Positions 8,720-16,634 of a stretch of DNA of 64,000 bases are shown piece after piece. How positions within the stretch are numbered: position 1 is the first letter of the stretch; every line of letters begins with the position of its first letter. A program made the position numbers and the translations under genes. Below the pieces are notes generated by a model, which saw nothing but the letters and a program-made list of their open reading frames with translations, made no database searches and was not told the origin of the DNA. Source of the DNA: Bosea sp. OAE506 (GTDB lineage: Bacteria > Pseudomonadota > Alphaproteobacteria > Rhizobiales > Beijerinckiaceae); assembly GCF_040546595.1 (NCBI RefSeq), contig NZ_JBEPOB010000001.1, positions 1,737,001 through 1,801,000 on the forward strand, read 5' to 3'.

Positions 8720-9394
8720 TCAGCCCGCCCGCACGGCGTATCGCGCCAGGAACATCGTCACCGCCGCGTCGACGACATGGGCGATTTCCGCTTCCGTCGG
8801 CGGCCGGCGCTCGGCGTTGAACAGGCGCGGGCGCAGCAGCGTCGACTGGCAGAGGTCTGCGAACTGGGCGGCGGCCAAAACGGGATCGGCGATCGCGAGC
8901 TCGCCGGCCGCGATCCGGCGCTCGAGAAAGGCGGCAAGGCGCTGTCCGCCGAGCAGCGGGCCGCGCTCGTAGAACTCGCGGCCGAGCTCCGGCATGCGTT
9001 CGGCGACGCCGAGCACGATCCGGTGGGCGCTGAGCGCGAACGGGTCTGTCACCAGACGGACCAGATTGATGCCGAAGCCGGTGAGCGCATGGGCGAGGTC
9101 GGGATGTTCGGCCAGGGCATGGTACATGTGCTGGCGGTGCTTCTCCCGCTCGCGCTCGATCAGCGCGATGAAGAGATGCTCCTTGTCCTCGAAATAGACA
9201 TAGAGCGTGCCTTTCGAGACGCCGGCGGCGGCGGCGATCTCGTTCATGCTCGCGGCGTCGAAGCCCTGGGCGTGGAAGATCGCCTGGGCGCCATCCAGAA
9301 TCTGGCGGCGCTTTTCAGGGTCCATGCCGGCGATCCGCCGGTTGCGGGCTGCCGGTCTGGGCCGCTGCTCGGCCGTTTGGTTCATCGGTTCCAT
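8720..9394 (-). CDS. TetR/AcrR-family transcriptional repressor of the adjacent efflux operon
   Basis: The 224-residue protein has an N-terminal TetR helix-turn-helix (RRQILDGAQAIFHAQGF ... MNEIAAAAGVSKGTLYVYF, about residues 28-75) and a helical ligand-binding domain. It is divergent from the HlyD-MFS pair. The 134 bp between them holds two copies of the same palindrome, CGAAC-N6-GTTCG, the likely operators. From family precedent, ligand binding would release the operators and induce efflux, and the regulator would control itself. The inducer is unknown. Confidence 0.93.
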   Translation of the reverse strand: MEPMNQTAEQRPRPAARNRRIAGMDPEKRRQILDGAQAIFHAQGFDAASMNEIAAAAGVSKGTLYVYFEDKEHLFIALIEREREKHRQHMYHALAEHPDLAHALTGFGINLVRLVTDPFALSAHRIVLGVAERMPELGREFYERGPLLGGQRLAAFLERRIAAGELAIADPVLAAAQFADLCQSTLLRPRLFNAERRPPTEAEIAHVVDAAVTMFLARYAVRAG

Positions 9395-9426
9395 CCGTCA
9401 GGCGCAGAGCGCGCCTGCAAAATCAT

Positions 9427-9442
9427 CGAACCACTCGGTTCG
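9427..9442. promoter_or_regulatory. TetR operator 1 (CGAAC-N6-GTTCG)
   Basis: The sequence CGAACCACTCGGTTCG has perfect 5-base arms. It lies 33 bases before the TetR start codon and 62 bases from the second copy, so it is placed to control the repressor's own promoter. Confidence 0.8.
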
Positions 9443-9488
9443 ATTCGATCTTGATATGCCGCGAGCGGCGCGCTAATTCAATAGCAAT

Positions 9489-9504
9489 CGAACTGATCGG
9501 TTCG
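9489..9504. promoter_or_regulatory. TetR operator 2 (CGAAC-N6-GTTCG)
   Basis: The sequence CGAACTGATCGGTTCG has the same arms and spacer length as operator 1 and differs only inside the spacer. It lies 25 bases before the HlyD start codon, well placed to block the efflux operon. Confidence 0.8.
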
Positions 9505-9528
9505 AATTGTAATCATCGGGACAATCCC

Positions 9529-10755
9529 ATGGCTGCCGAAATCCTGCCCGAACCGCGCGGCGATGTCCGGCGCGACCGCTTCAAGCTCGTCGAGCCCGCT
9601 CCCCAAGATGCGCCCGCAGCCGCCGCTCAGCCCGCCGAGGCCCGACGGGCGGGCGAGTCCGCGCCGGCACCGGAGGCAGGCGCCTCCGCGGCGTCGAAAC
9701 CGTCGACCCGGAGCCGGATGGTCCGCCGTGCCGGTCTCGCGCTCCTCGGCACGGCCGCGATCGGGGCCGGGCTCTGGTTCGGCGCGGACTGGTGGTTCAA
9801 TGGCCGCTTCATCGTCTCGACCGACGATGCCTATGTCGGCGCCGAGATGGCAACGATCTCCGCCAAGCTCTCGGCCAATGTCACCAGCGTCAGCGTCAGC
9901 CAGAACCAGGAGGTCAAGGCCGGGCAGCCGCTCGTCGCGCTTGACGATGGCGACTGGCGGATCGCACTCGACAGCGCCCGCGCCAAGACGGCCACGGCCC
10001 TGGCGACGCTCGCCCGCATCGACAGCCAGATCGAGGCCGGCCGCGCCAGCCTGCAGCAGGCCCAGGCGCAGGAGACCTCCGCCCAGGCCGGCGTCACCCG
10101 CACGATCGCCGATTTCGAGCGCGCCAACAGCCTCGCCGCCAAGTCCTACGGGTCCCAGGCGACGCTGGACGCCGCGGTCGCTGCCCGCGACCAGGCGAAG
10201 GCCTCGCTCGGTAGTGCCGTGGCCGGCGTCACCGCCGCGCAGGCGAATGTCGAGGTGCTGAAGGCGCAGCGCGTCGAGGCGGCGCGCCAGGCGGACGAAC
10301 TGAGGATCGCCGAGCAGAAGGCGGAGCGAGATTTGAGCTTCACCCGCGTCGCGGCGCCGATCTCGGGGCTCGTCGCCAACACCAATGTCCAGCTCGGCGA
10401 TCTCGTCAGCGCCGGCAAGCGGCTGATGTCGATCGTGCCGCTCGACCAGGTCTATGTCGACGCGAACTTCAAGGAGACGCAGGTCGGGCCGCTGAAGATC
10501 GGCGACAAGGCTTCGATCACCGTCGATGCGCTGCCGGGCCAGGTCTTCGAGGGGCGGGTCACCGGCATCAGTGGCGGCACCGGCTCGGTCTTCACCCTGC
10601 TGCCGCCGGACAACGCGACGGGCAACTTCACCAAGATCGTCCAGCGGGTGCCGGTGCGCATCGCGCTCGCGCCCGAGGCGGCCGCGCGCCATGTGCTGCG
10701 GCCCGGCATGTCGGTGGTGGTGAAGATCGATCCGCGGCCTGCGGGACAGCGCTGA
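9529..10755 (+). CDS. HlyD/EmrA-family periplasmic adaptor of an efflux pump
   Basis: The 408-residue membrane fusion protein has a cytoplasmic Pro/Ala-rich tail (1-60), one membrane helix (about 68-88), a biotinyl-lipoyl half-motif (TDDAYVGAEMATISAKLSA), a long coiled-coil hairpin rich in Ala/Gln, and a beta-barrel domain (VAAPISGLVANTNVQLGDLV). It links an inner membrane transporter to an outer membrane channel. ATG at 9529 is preferred over an in-frame ATG at 9451, since the latter would put both operators inside the coding region. The MFS partner follows after a repeat element. Confidence 0.93.
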   Translation: MAAEILPEPRGDVRRDRFKLVEPAPQDAPAAAAQPAEARRAGESAPAPEAGASAASKPSTRSRMVRRAGLALLGTAAIGAGLWFGADWWFNGRFIVSTDDAYVGAEMATISAKLSANVTSVSVSQNQEVKAGQPLVALDDGDWRIALDSARAKTATALATLARIDSQIEAGRASLQQAQAQETSAQAGVTRTIADFERANSLAAKSYGSQATLDAAVAARDQAKASLGSAVAGVTAAQANVEVLKAQRVEAARQADELRIAEQKAERDLSFTRVAAPISGLVANTNVQLGDLVSAGKRLMSIVPLDQVYVDANFKETQVGPLKIGDKASITVDALPGQVFEGRVTGISGGTGSVFTLLPPDNATGNFTKIVQRVPVRIALAPEAAARHVLRPGMSVVVKIDPRPAGQR

Positions 10756-10773
10756 CCATCTGGATGTTTTCTC

Positions 10774-10890
10774 AGCCCTCATCCTGAGGAGCCGCAGAAG
10801 GCGGCGTCTCGAAGGATGGTCCAGGAGGCTCCGGCGAATACTGGAGCATCCTTCGAGACGGCCCTTGCGGGCCTCCTCAGGATGAGGGCT
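10774..10890. repeat. Palindromic repeat (CCCTCATCCTGAGGAGC family)
   Basis: Nested inverted repeats: AGCCCTCATCCTGAGGAG pairs with CTCCTCAGGATGAGGGCT at the other end, and CTCGAAGGATG pairs with CATCCTTCGAG inside. A second copy lies at 61440-61558. Here it sits between the HlyD and MFS genes of one operon. Elements of this type are common in related alphaproteobacterial genomes. Confidence 0.85.
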
Positions 10891-10907
10891 CGTAAGGGGA
10901 GGCCATC

Positions 10908-12494
10908 ATGGCCACCGCGACCCTGACAACCCCGGCCGGCGCACCGCCGGCCGACGACGCCATTCCGATGCGCCGGATCTTCGCCTTCGTGGCGATGATC
11001 TTCGGCATGTTCATGGCGATCCTCGACATCCAGATCGTCTCCGCCTCGCTGGCGGAGATCCAGGCGGGGCTGTCGGCTTCGTCGGACGAGATCGCCTGGG
11101 TGCAAACAGCCTATCTGATCGCGGAAGTGATCATGATCCCGCTCTCGGGCTATCTCAGCCGGGCACTGTCGACGCGCGTCTTCTTCACCATTGCCGCCGC
11201 CGGCTTCACCATCGCCAGCGTGCTCTGCGCGATGTCGTCCTCGATCAACGAGATGATCCTGTGGCGTGCGGTGCAGGGCTTCATCGGCGGCGGCATGATC
11301 CCCGGCGTGTTTGCGGCCGCCTTCACGATCTTCCCGCCCTCCAAGCGCCCCGTCGTTTCTCCACTGATCGGGCTGGTGGCGACGCTGGCGCCGACGATCG
11401 GCCCCACCGTCGGCGGCTATCTCAGCAGTGCCTTCTCCTGGCACTGGCTCTTCCTGGTCAATGTCGTGCCGGGCATCGGCGTCACCATCGCCGCCTGGAC
11501 GCTGATCGACTTCGACAAGCCGCAGAAGGGGCTCTTGAAGCGTTTCGACTGGCTCGGCCTGCTCGGCATGGCGGGCTTCCTCGGCAGCCTCGAATATGTG
11601 CTGGAGGAAGGCACGCGGCTGGACTGGTTCGAGAGCCACGAGATCGTCTTCTTCTCGTTCGTCATGGTGTTCGGCGCGGTGCTCTTTTTCTGGCGCGCGC
11701 TGACGCGGGACGACCCGCTGGTCGACCTCTACGCCTTCACCAACCGCAACTTCGCCTTCGGCTCGCTGTTTTCCTTCTGCATGGGCATCGGCCTTTACGG
11801 GCTGACCTATCTCTACCCGGTCTATCTCGGACGCATCCGCGGCTATGACGCGCTGCAGATCGGCGAGACGATGTTCGTCACGGGCCTGTGCATGTTCCTG
11901 ACGGCCCCGATCGCCGGCAAGCTCTCGGCCAAGATCGACCCGCGCGTGCAGATGATGATCGGCTTTGCGGGCTTCGCGCTCGGCACCTGGATCGCCAGCG
12001 GAATCACTGCGGACTGGGATTTCCACGAGCTGCTGGCGCCGCAGATCCTGCGGGGTGTCTCGCTGATGCTGTGCATGGTGCCGATCAACAATCTCGCGCT
12101 CGGCACGCTGCCGCCGGCCCAGCTCAAGAACGCGTCCGGCCTTTACAACCTCACCCGCAATCTCGGCGGCGCGGTCGGTCTGGCGTTGATCAACACCCTG
12201 CTCAACACCCGCACCGATCTCCACATCGTCAGGCTGCACGAGCATGTCGCTGCGGGCCGGCAGGTGGCGGAGGAGGCGATCGCCCAGACGATGCAGCGCT
12301 TCCTCGACTATGGCGACGCGGCCGAGCAGATGGCGCTCGCGCTGATCAGCCAGCGTGCCCACAAGCAGGCACTGACCCTGGCCTTCGGTGACGTCTTCCT
12401 CGGGCTGACCTGCATCTTCGCGGCCCTCGTCGCGCTGGCGCTGTTCATGCGCAAGCCTCCGGCGGCGGCCCCCGGTGCAGGCGGCGGCCATTGA
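10908..12494 (+). CDS. DHA2-family MFS drug efflux transporter (EmrB-like)
   Basis: The 528-residue protein has about 14 predicted membrane helices. It carries the DHA2 motifs DIQIVSASLAEIQAGLSAS in helix 1 and WVQTAYLIAEVIMIPLSGYL in helix 2, and GPTVGGYL in helix 5, as in EmrB/QacA pumps. With the HlyD-type adaptor it would form a proton-driven tripartite pump for toxic compounds; the outer membrane channel is not in this window. GGGGAGG lies 7 bases before the ATG. Expression probably depends on the divergent TetR protein through the upstream operators. Confidence 0.93.
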   Translation: MATATLTTPAGAPPADDAIPMRRIFAFVAMIFGMFMAILDIQIVSASLAEIQAGLSASSDEIAWVQTAYLIAEVIMIPLSGYLSRALSTRVFFTIAAAGFTIASVLCAMSSSINEMILWRAVQGFIGGGMIPGVFAAAFTIFPPSKRPVVSPLIGLVATLAPTIGPTVGGYLSSAFSWHWLFLVNVVPGIGVTIAAWTLIDFDKPQKGLLKRFDWLGLLGMAGFLGSLEYVLEEGTRLDWFESHEIVFFSFVMVFGAVLFFWRALTRDDPLVDLYAFTNRNFAFGSLFSFCMGIGLYGLTYLYPVYLGRIRGYDALQIGETMFVTGLCMFLTAPIAGKLSAKIDPRVQMMIGFAGFALGTWIASGITADWDFHELLAPQILRGVSLMLCMVPINNLALGTLPPAQLKNASGLYNLTRNLGGAVGLALINTLLNTRTDLHIVRLHEHVAAGRQVAEEAIAQTMQRFLDYGDAAEQMALALISQRAHKQALTLAFGDVFLGLTCIFAALVALALFMRKPPAAAPGAGGGH

Positions 12495-12592
12495 GAGAAG
12501 GCGTCTCTCCGGGCGGGCCTGCGATGACGGGATGCCGCAGCCCGCGCGATTGACAAGCGGGTGCGACTTCGACAAATATAATAGCAATATCA

Positions 12593-12617
12593 GTAGTTTA
12601 GATGTTTTCTAAACTAC
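12593..12617. promoter_or_regulatory. Iron-control element (Irr box) upstream of irr-bfd
   Basis: A perfect inverted repeat GTAGTTTAG-N7-CTAAACTAC whose core TTTAGA...TTCTAAA matches the known Irr box (ICE). A TATAAT hexamer lies just upstream at 12577-12582, so a bound repressor would cover the start of transcription. Irr itself is encoded next, which suggests autoregulation. Confidence 0.85.
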
Positions 12618-12653
12618 GCGCCGCCAGAGCCGGCGATGTGGAAGGCGTCTTCG

Positions 12654-13214
12654 ATGAGTTTTTCGACCCTGAAGGATCAGACCCCCCAGCGGGCCGCGGC
12701 CGACCAGATTCCCTGGCCGCAGAAGAGCCCCGCTTCTTGCCCGATCAGCGCCGTGAAGGCGCGGCTGCGGACCGCCGGCCTGCGGCCGACGCGCCAGCGC
12801 ATGGCGCTGGGCTGGCTGCTCTTCGCCAAGGGCGACCGCCATGTCAGCGCCGAGATGCTCTATGAGGAGGCGCTGCGCGCCCGCGAGCCGCTCTCGCTCG
12901 CGACCGTCTACAACACGCTGCGCCAGTTCTCCGAAGCCGGCCTGCTGCGCCAGGTCTCGGTCTCCGGCCCGAAGACCTTCTTCGACACAAACGTCTCCGA
13001 GCATCACCACTTCTACAACGAGGACGACGAGACGGTCGTCGACATCCCGGGCTCGACGATCCAGGTCGCCGGCCTGCCGGAGGCGCCCGAGGGCATGGTG
13101 ATCTCCTCGGTGGAGGTCATCGTGCGCCTGCGCCGCGCCGACGGGCAGGAGATCGAGACCCGGACCACCGAGCATCGCAGCCTCGAGAGCCGTCTGGCGG
13201 CGGGCGGCCACTGA
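12654..13214 (+). CDS. irr: Iron response regulator Irr (Fur superfamily)
   Basis: The 186-residue protein carries the Irr signature GLRPTRQRMALGWLLF, followed by AEMLYEEA, SLATVYNTL and LLRQVSVSGPKTFFDTN, then the histidine cluster EHHHFY. Irr controls iron storage, uptake and haem synthesis genes according to haem status. A Cys-Pro pair in the N-terminal part (SCPISAV) may be a haem regulatory motif. The C-terminus extends about 25 residues beyond the usual end. ATG at 12654 has GGAAGG 9 bases upstream and is preferred to an ATG at 12636. Its stop overlaps the bfd start (TGATG). Confidence 0.95.
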   Translation: MSFSTLKDQTPQRAAADQIPWPQKSPASCPISAVKARLRTAGLRPTRQRMALGWLLFAKGDRHVSAEMLYEEALRAREPLSLATVYNTLRQFSEAGLLRQVSVSGPKTFFDTNVSEHHHFYNEDDETVVDIPGSTIQVAGLPEAPEGMVISSVEVIVRLRRADGQEIETRTTEHRSLESRLAAGGH

Positions 13215-13498
13215 TGATCGTCTGCTCCTGCAACGTCCTGTCCAGCCGGCAGATCAAGGGCACCATCGCCCCTGACGGCACGGGCCCGCGGACGGCGGGA
13301 GAGGCCTATGATTGCCTGGGCTGCAGCCCCGATTGCGGGCGCTGCGCCCGCGAGGTCCGCGCCATCCTCGCCGAGGCCCGCGCCGCCTGCATGACGCAGT
13401 GCGGTTCCTGCGCGGCCCGCGACATCGAATGCTCGGTCCATATCGCCGTGGGGCAGATGATGGACGGCCTGTCGGCCGAGAACGACCTCGCCGCCTGA
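13214..13498 (+). CDS. bfd: Bacterioferritin-associated ferredoxin with Cys-rich C-terminal extension
   Basis: Bfd reduces ferric iron in bacterioferritin so that it can be released. The 94-residue protein has the [2Fe-2S] cysteines C4-x-C6 and C41-x2-C44 (DCGRC) in the family's order. Beyond the normal 64-residue length it carries a tail with further cysteines (Cys59, 63, 66, 73), and there are also Cys34 and Cys37. Translation is coupled to irr through a 1-base overlap. The role of the extra cysteines is unknown. Confidence 0.9.
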   Translation: MIVCSCNVLSSRQIKGTIAPDGTGPRTAGEAYDCLGCSPDCGRCAREVRAILAEARAACMTQCGSCAARDIECSVHIAVGQMMDGLSAENDLAA

Positions 13499-13552
13499 TC
13501 GTTCTGGCCGAGGACCAATTTTTTTCCCCTTTCCTTTTTGAACCGTGATCCC

Positions 13553-13575
13553 TACATTAGGATCATTCTAATGTA
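13553..13575. promoter_or_regulatory. Iron-control element (Irr box) upstream of bfr
   Basis: An inverted repeat TACATTAG-N7-CTAATGTA, with the same spacer length as the box before irr and a related TTAGGA...TTCTAA core. It ends 19 bases before the bfr start codon and overlaps the expected -10 region (TTGAAC at 13538-13543 may be the -35), fitting repression by Irr under low iron. Confidence 0.82.
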
Positions 13576-13594
13576 ACCGCGGAGCGTCGGCGCC

Positions 13595-14080
13595 ATGAAG
13601 GGTGACAAGAAGGTCATCGAGTACCTCAACAAGGGGCTTCGCTCCGAGCTGACGGCGATCAACCAGTACTGGCTGCACTACCGGATCCTCGACAACTGGG
13701 GTCTGAAGGAAATGGCCAAGACCTGGAAGAAGGAGTCGATCGAGGAGATGGTCCATGCCGACCGCTTCGTCGACCGCATCCTCTTCCTCGAGGGCTTCCC
13801 GAACATGCAGACGCTCGATCCGCTGCGGATCGGCGAGAACGTCAAGGAAGTGATCGAGGCCGATCTGAAGGCCGAGATCGAGGCCCGCGCGCTCTACCAG
13901 GAAGCCGCGAGCTATTGCCGCGAGGTCGCCGACTACCCGTCGGAAGATCTGTTCAAGGCCCTGATGAAGGATGAGGAAGGCCATATCGACTTCCTCGAGA
14001 CGCAGCTCGACCTCATCGGCCGCATCGGCATCGAGCTCTACGCCCAGAAGCATATGGGCGGTCTCGACGAGGGCCATTGA
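13595..14080 (+). CDS. bfr: Bacterioferritin
   Basis: A haem-containing iron storage protein of 24 subunits. The 161-residue sequence matches the family from [13 protein letters not shown] to the end. It keeps the ferroxidase ligands Glu18 (SEL), Glu51 and His54 (EEMVHADR), Glu94, and Glu127/His130 (DEEGHIDF), plus Met52, the axial haem ligand. GGAGCG precedes the ATG. It has its own Irr-type box and lies just downstream of irr-bfd, so storage and release genes share a regulator. Confidence 0.97.
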   Translation: MKGDKKVIEYLNKGLRSELTAINQYWLHYRILDNWGLKEMAKTWKKESIEEMVHADRFVDRILFLEGFPNMQTLDPLRIGENVKEVIEADLKAEIEARALYQEAASYCREVADYPSEDLFKALMKDEEGHIDFLETQLDLIGRIGIELYAQKHMGGLDEGH

Positions 14081-14109
14081 GCTTTCGGCGGGCCATAACC
14101 CGATCAGCG

Positions 14110-14139
14110 AAGCCGGTTCCGCGATGCGGGGCCGGCTTT
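14110..14139 (+). terminator. Possible terminator of bfr
   Basis: Stem AAGCCGG (14110-14116) and CCGGCTT (14132-14138) around a GC-rich 15-base loop, then TTTGTCG. The T-run is weak. Confidence 0.5.
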
Positions 14140-14205
14140 GTCGTATCAGCGTGGCGCGTTGCTGCCTGATGCGGCTAAGCTTCCAGCCTTCCGGTGTAAC
14201 CACGC

Positions 14206-14302
14206 CGTCATCCCGGACCAGCGGCGAAGCCGCGCCGATCCGGGATCCATCCTAGAGCGCCGGCGCCCTCCGATGGATCCCGGGGCAAGCCCGGGATGAC
14301 GG
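14206..14302. repeat. Palindromic intergenic repeat (GTCAT...ATGAC family)
   Basis: Opens CGTCATCCCGGACCAGCGG and closes CAAGCCCGGGATGACGG, with an inner pair GATCCGGGATCCATC/GATGGATCCCGGG. It lies between bfr and the MOSC gene. Confidence 0.8.
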
Positions 14303-14344
14303 TGTGTTTCCGAACCGTTTTGTTCAAGCCGGGAGGCAAGGACG

Positions 14345-14893
14345 TTGGATAGGACCGCCACAGTGATCTCGGTGAGCGCAGCCATGGGCCATCGCTTCAG
14401 CAAGCCGGTGCAAGGCGCGATCCGGCTGCTGGCTGGGCTCGGCGTCGAGGGGGACGCGCATTGCGGCGAGACGGTGAAGCACCGCTCGCGCGTCGCGGTC
14501 GATCCGACGCAGCCCAATCTCCGGCAGGTCCATCTCATCCATGCCGAGCTGCTCGACGAACTTAACGCGGCGGGCTTCGAGGTCGCGCCGGGTCAGATGG
14601 GCGAGAACGTGCTGACGCGTGGGCTCGACCTATTGGGCCTCCCAGTCGGCACCAGGCTACGGCTCGGGGCGGAGGCACTGGTCGAGATCACCGGATTGCG
14701 AAACCCCTGCGCCCAGATCGAGACGTTCAGGCCGGGACTGCTCGCAGCCGTGCTCGGCCGCGACGCGGAGGGCCGGATCGTCCGCAAGGCCGGGATCATG
14801 GGCATCGTGTTGGAGGGCGGGGTGGTCGCACCGGGGGATGCCATCGCGGTCACGCTGCCGGCCCTGCCGCATAAGGCGCTGGAGCGGGTGTGA
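14345..14893 (+). CDS. MOSC-domain protein
   Basis: The 182-residue protein is essentially one MOSC domain: GDAHCGE near residue 36, HLIHAELLDEL, the family marks GQMGENVLTRGLDL, and the conserved cysteine in RNPCAQIE (about residue 122). MOSC domains bind molybdenum cofactor or move sulphur; stand-alone bacterial members such as YiiM reduce N-hydroxylated compounds. The substrate here is unknown. The start is TTG at 14345 with GGGAGGCAAGGA upstream; a later ATG at 14384 would cut the first strand. Confidence 0.88.
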   Translation: MDRTATVISVSAAMGHRFSKPVQGAIRLLAGLGVEGDAHCGETVKHRSRVAVDPTQPNLRQVHLIHAELLDELNAAGFEVAPGQMGENVLTRGLDLLGLPVGTRLRLGAEALVEITGLRNPCAQIETFRPGLLAAVLGRDAEGRIVRKAGIMGIVLEGGVVAPGDAIAVTLPALPHKALERV

Positions 14894-15148
14894 GGCTGGG
14901 GTGTCTGGCTTGCATCCTGAGCGCCGTCGAAGGCGCTAACGCCGGCTGGCCCCGATCTTGGGTCGGCTTGAGGCTTCTGCTTTCGACCCGTTGCGGCCAC
15001 ACCCGCTCGTCGGGTTCAATCCATCTGTCGGGAACAGAGCCCCCGGCGACTCCCGCATTCGCGAGCCGCTGAGGGGTCTTTAGAATGTGCTCACCCCAAG
15101 CTAAGATTTCGGGCCAGGAACTCGCGGTGGCAGTGCTAGTTTGGGCTC

Positions 15149-15649
15149 ATGCGCACTGAGGAACAGACCGCTGGAGCGAACCCACCGCACCGTGGGATGC
15201 GTGCTCTGACTTTTGCCGTCAGCGCTGTCTTTTTCATTCTCTCACTTACAGCACTTATGGAAGACGCTGGCCGCCACAAGCGCAGCAAAATTGAACCGCT
15301 GACCCCGGCGACAGTCATTGCGATCCGGAGCGCGAGAAGCTCAGGCTACGCAACTGTTCAATTTGAAACCAACGCCGCTGAGAAGAAGATATGCGTTGTA
15401 GAGCTATGGCTGGCAGGCTATTATAAAGAAACCAAAGTCGGAGACATCATGTATGTGTTTCCTGACAATGATTATTGTACTGATCCTGTGTGGCCTAAGG
15501 TTCCTACATTGGTTAATTCATTTCTATTTTGCCTTATGATGTTTTTTGTAACTGTCGTACAGCTCGGAAAATACATCGATGCGATAAGAGCTTCGAGGCT
15601 TCAGGCTCGCGTCATGGCGTTGTCCTCGACCGAAATCGGACAGGCATGA
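15149..15649 (+). CDS. Low-GC membrane protein of unknown function
   Basis: The 166-residue protein has two membrane helices (about residues 18-37 and 120-141) with a 75-residue extracytoplasmic loop that carries two cysteines (KKICVVELW and DYCTDP). This resembles small DUF3592-like two-helix proteins, but I would not assign the family. Base composition is clearly lower in GC than the surroundings (for example GTTAATTCATTTCTATTTTG), and codon use is atypical, so it may be a recent acquisition. It is flanked by gaps and is not in an operon. Confidence 0.65.
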   Translation: MRTEEQTAGANPPHRGMRALTFAVSAVFFILSLTALMEDAGRHKRSKIEPLTPATVIAIRSARSSGYATVQFETNAAEKKICVVELWLAGYYKETKVGDIMYVFPDNDYCTDPVWPKVPTLVNSFLFCLMMFFVTVVQLGKYIDAIRASRLQARVMALSSTEIGQA

Positions 15650-15752
15650 GTCAAACAGGTGTCATTTTTGTTGCCTTAGGCGATTTCTGCGGCCGGTTGC
15701 GACCCAACTCCGTCATTCATATCGGCAGGTCGTGAACCTCCTGCCGCGCAAT

Positions 15753-15781
15753 AAAAAAACCCGCCGGCGCGAACCGGCGGG
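15753..15781 (-). terminator. Rho-independent terminator of the cold shock gene
   Basis: Stem CCCGCCGG (15760-15767) and CCGGCGGG (15774-15781) with loop CGCGAA. On the minus strand it is followed by seven Us (A-run at 15753-15759). Confidence 0.9.
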
Positions 15782-15807
15782 TCTGGCGGTTGGTCGGTGC
15801 GGGCGCG

Positions 15808-16485
15808 TCAGATGTAGCTGACGTTCGCTGCTTCCGGGCCCTTCTTGCCGGCGCGGATCGAGAAGCGCACGCGCTGCCCGTCCATCGGCGGCTGCAGGCC
15901 GCTGCGGCTGAGCGAGGAGACGTGCAGGAACACGTCGGCGCCGCCCTGGTCGGGCGCGATGAAGCCGAAGCCGCGCTCCGTGTTGAAGAACTTCACGGCG
16001 CCGTCGAAGGGGCCTTCCATCGGGCCGCTGTCGCGGTTGCCGAAGCCGCCGCGGTCGCCGCGATCGGCATAGCCGCCACCGCCACCGTAGCCGCCGCGAT
16101 CTCCGCCGCCGCCATAGCCGCCGCGGTCGCCACCACCGTAGCCGCCACGTTCGCCATAACCGCCGCCGCCACCGAAATCATCGCGGGGTGCGCGCGGCGC
16201 GCGGGGCGCCGCAGGCGTCGCGGTCGAGGCGTCGATCTCGTGGACCGCGACGACCTGCAGGCCGCGCCGGCCCTCGCCGAGATCGGCGATGATGGTCGCG
16301 CCGGGCTGCAGGTCCTGCTGATCGAGCGGGCCGATCGCAGAAATGTGAAGGAAGACGTCGCCCGAACCGTCGGAGGGCGACGCGAAACCGAACCCCTTCT
16401 CGGGGTCGAACCATTTGACCTTGGCTTCGATATTCTCGTGGGTGACAAAAGGCTGGGCGGCGGGAGGCTTGCGACGATCGTACAT
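15808..16485 (-). CDS. Double cold-shock-domain RNA-binding protein with Gly/Arg-rich linker
   Basis: The 225-residue protein has two cold shock domains: the first about residues 19-85 (KVKWFDPEKGFGF, DVFLHIS) and the second about 155-225 (GAVKFFNTERGFGF, DVFLHVS). They are joined by about 65 residues of GGYGGGDRGG repeats, an RGG-type sequence that favours RNA binding and possibly condensates. Both domains keep the aromatic RNP1/RNP2 residues. Double-domain Csp proteins are known in alphaproteobacteria; the long RGG linker is the unusual part. ATG at 16485 was used; its Shine-Dalgarno site is weak. Confidence 0.92.
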   Translation of the reverse strand: MYDRRKPPAAQPFVTHENIEAKVKWFDPEKGFGFASPSDGSGDVFLHISAIGPLDQQDLQPGATIIADLGEGRRGLQVVAVHEIDASTATPAAPRAPRAPRDDFGGGGGYGERGGYGGGDRGGYGGGGDRGGYGGGGGYADRGDRGGFGNRDSGPMEGPFDGAVKFFNTERGFGFIAPDQGGADVFLHVSSLSRSGLQPPMDGQRVRFSIRAGKKGPEAANVSYI

Positions 16486-16634
16486 GGAGCTTCGAGGATG
16501 AGTGGCCGGGAAATCGCAATCTAGCGCAAGTAAAGCGTGGCGTCATCGGGGGTGAAGCGTAATTTATCGCCGTTTCTCGGTCGCTCCGGACGCTGCCGCA
16601 GCGGACCCGGGCGATGGTTTGCCGGCACAAGCTT

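Noticed and set aside
14894..15070. A GCATCCTGAGCGCCGTCGAA segment after the MOSC gene that resembles part of an intergenic repeat.
   Set aside because: No matching inverted end is present, so it is at best a decayed fragment.
15808..16485. Repeated GGYGGGDRGG units that could be mistaken for a CRISPR-like or tandem DNA repeat.
   Set aside because: The repeats are in frame, code for the Gly-rich linker of the cold shock protein, and lack spacers.
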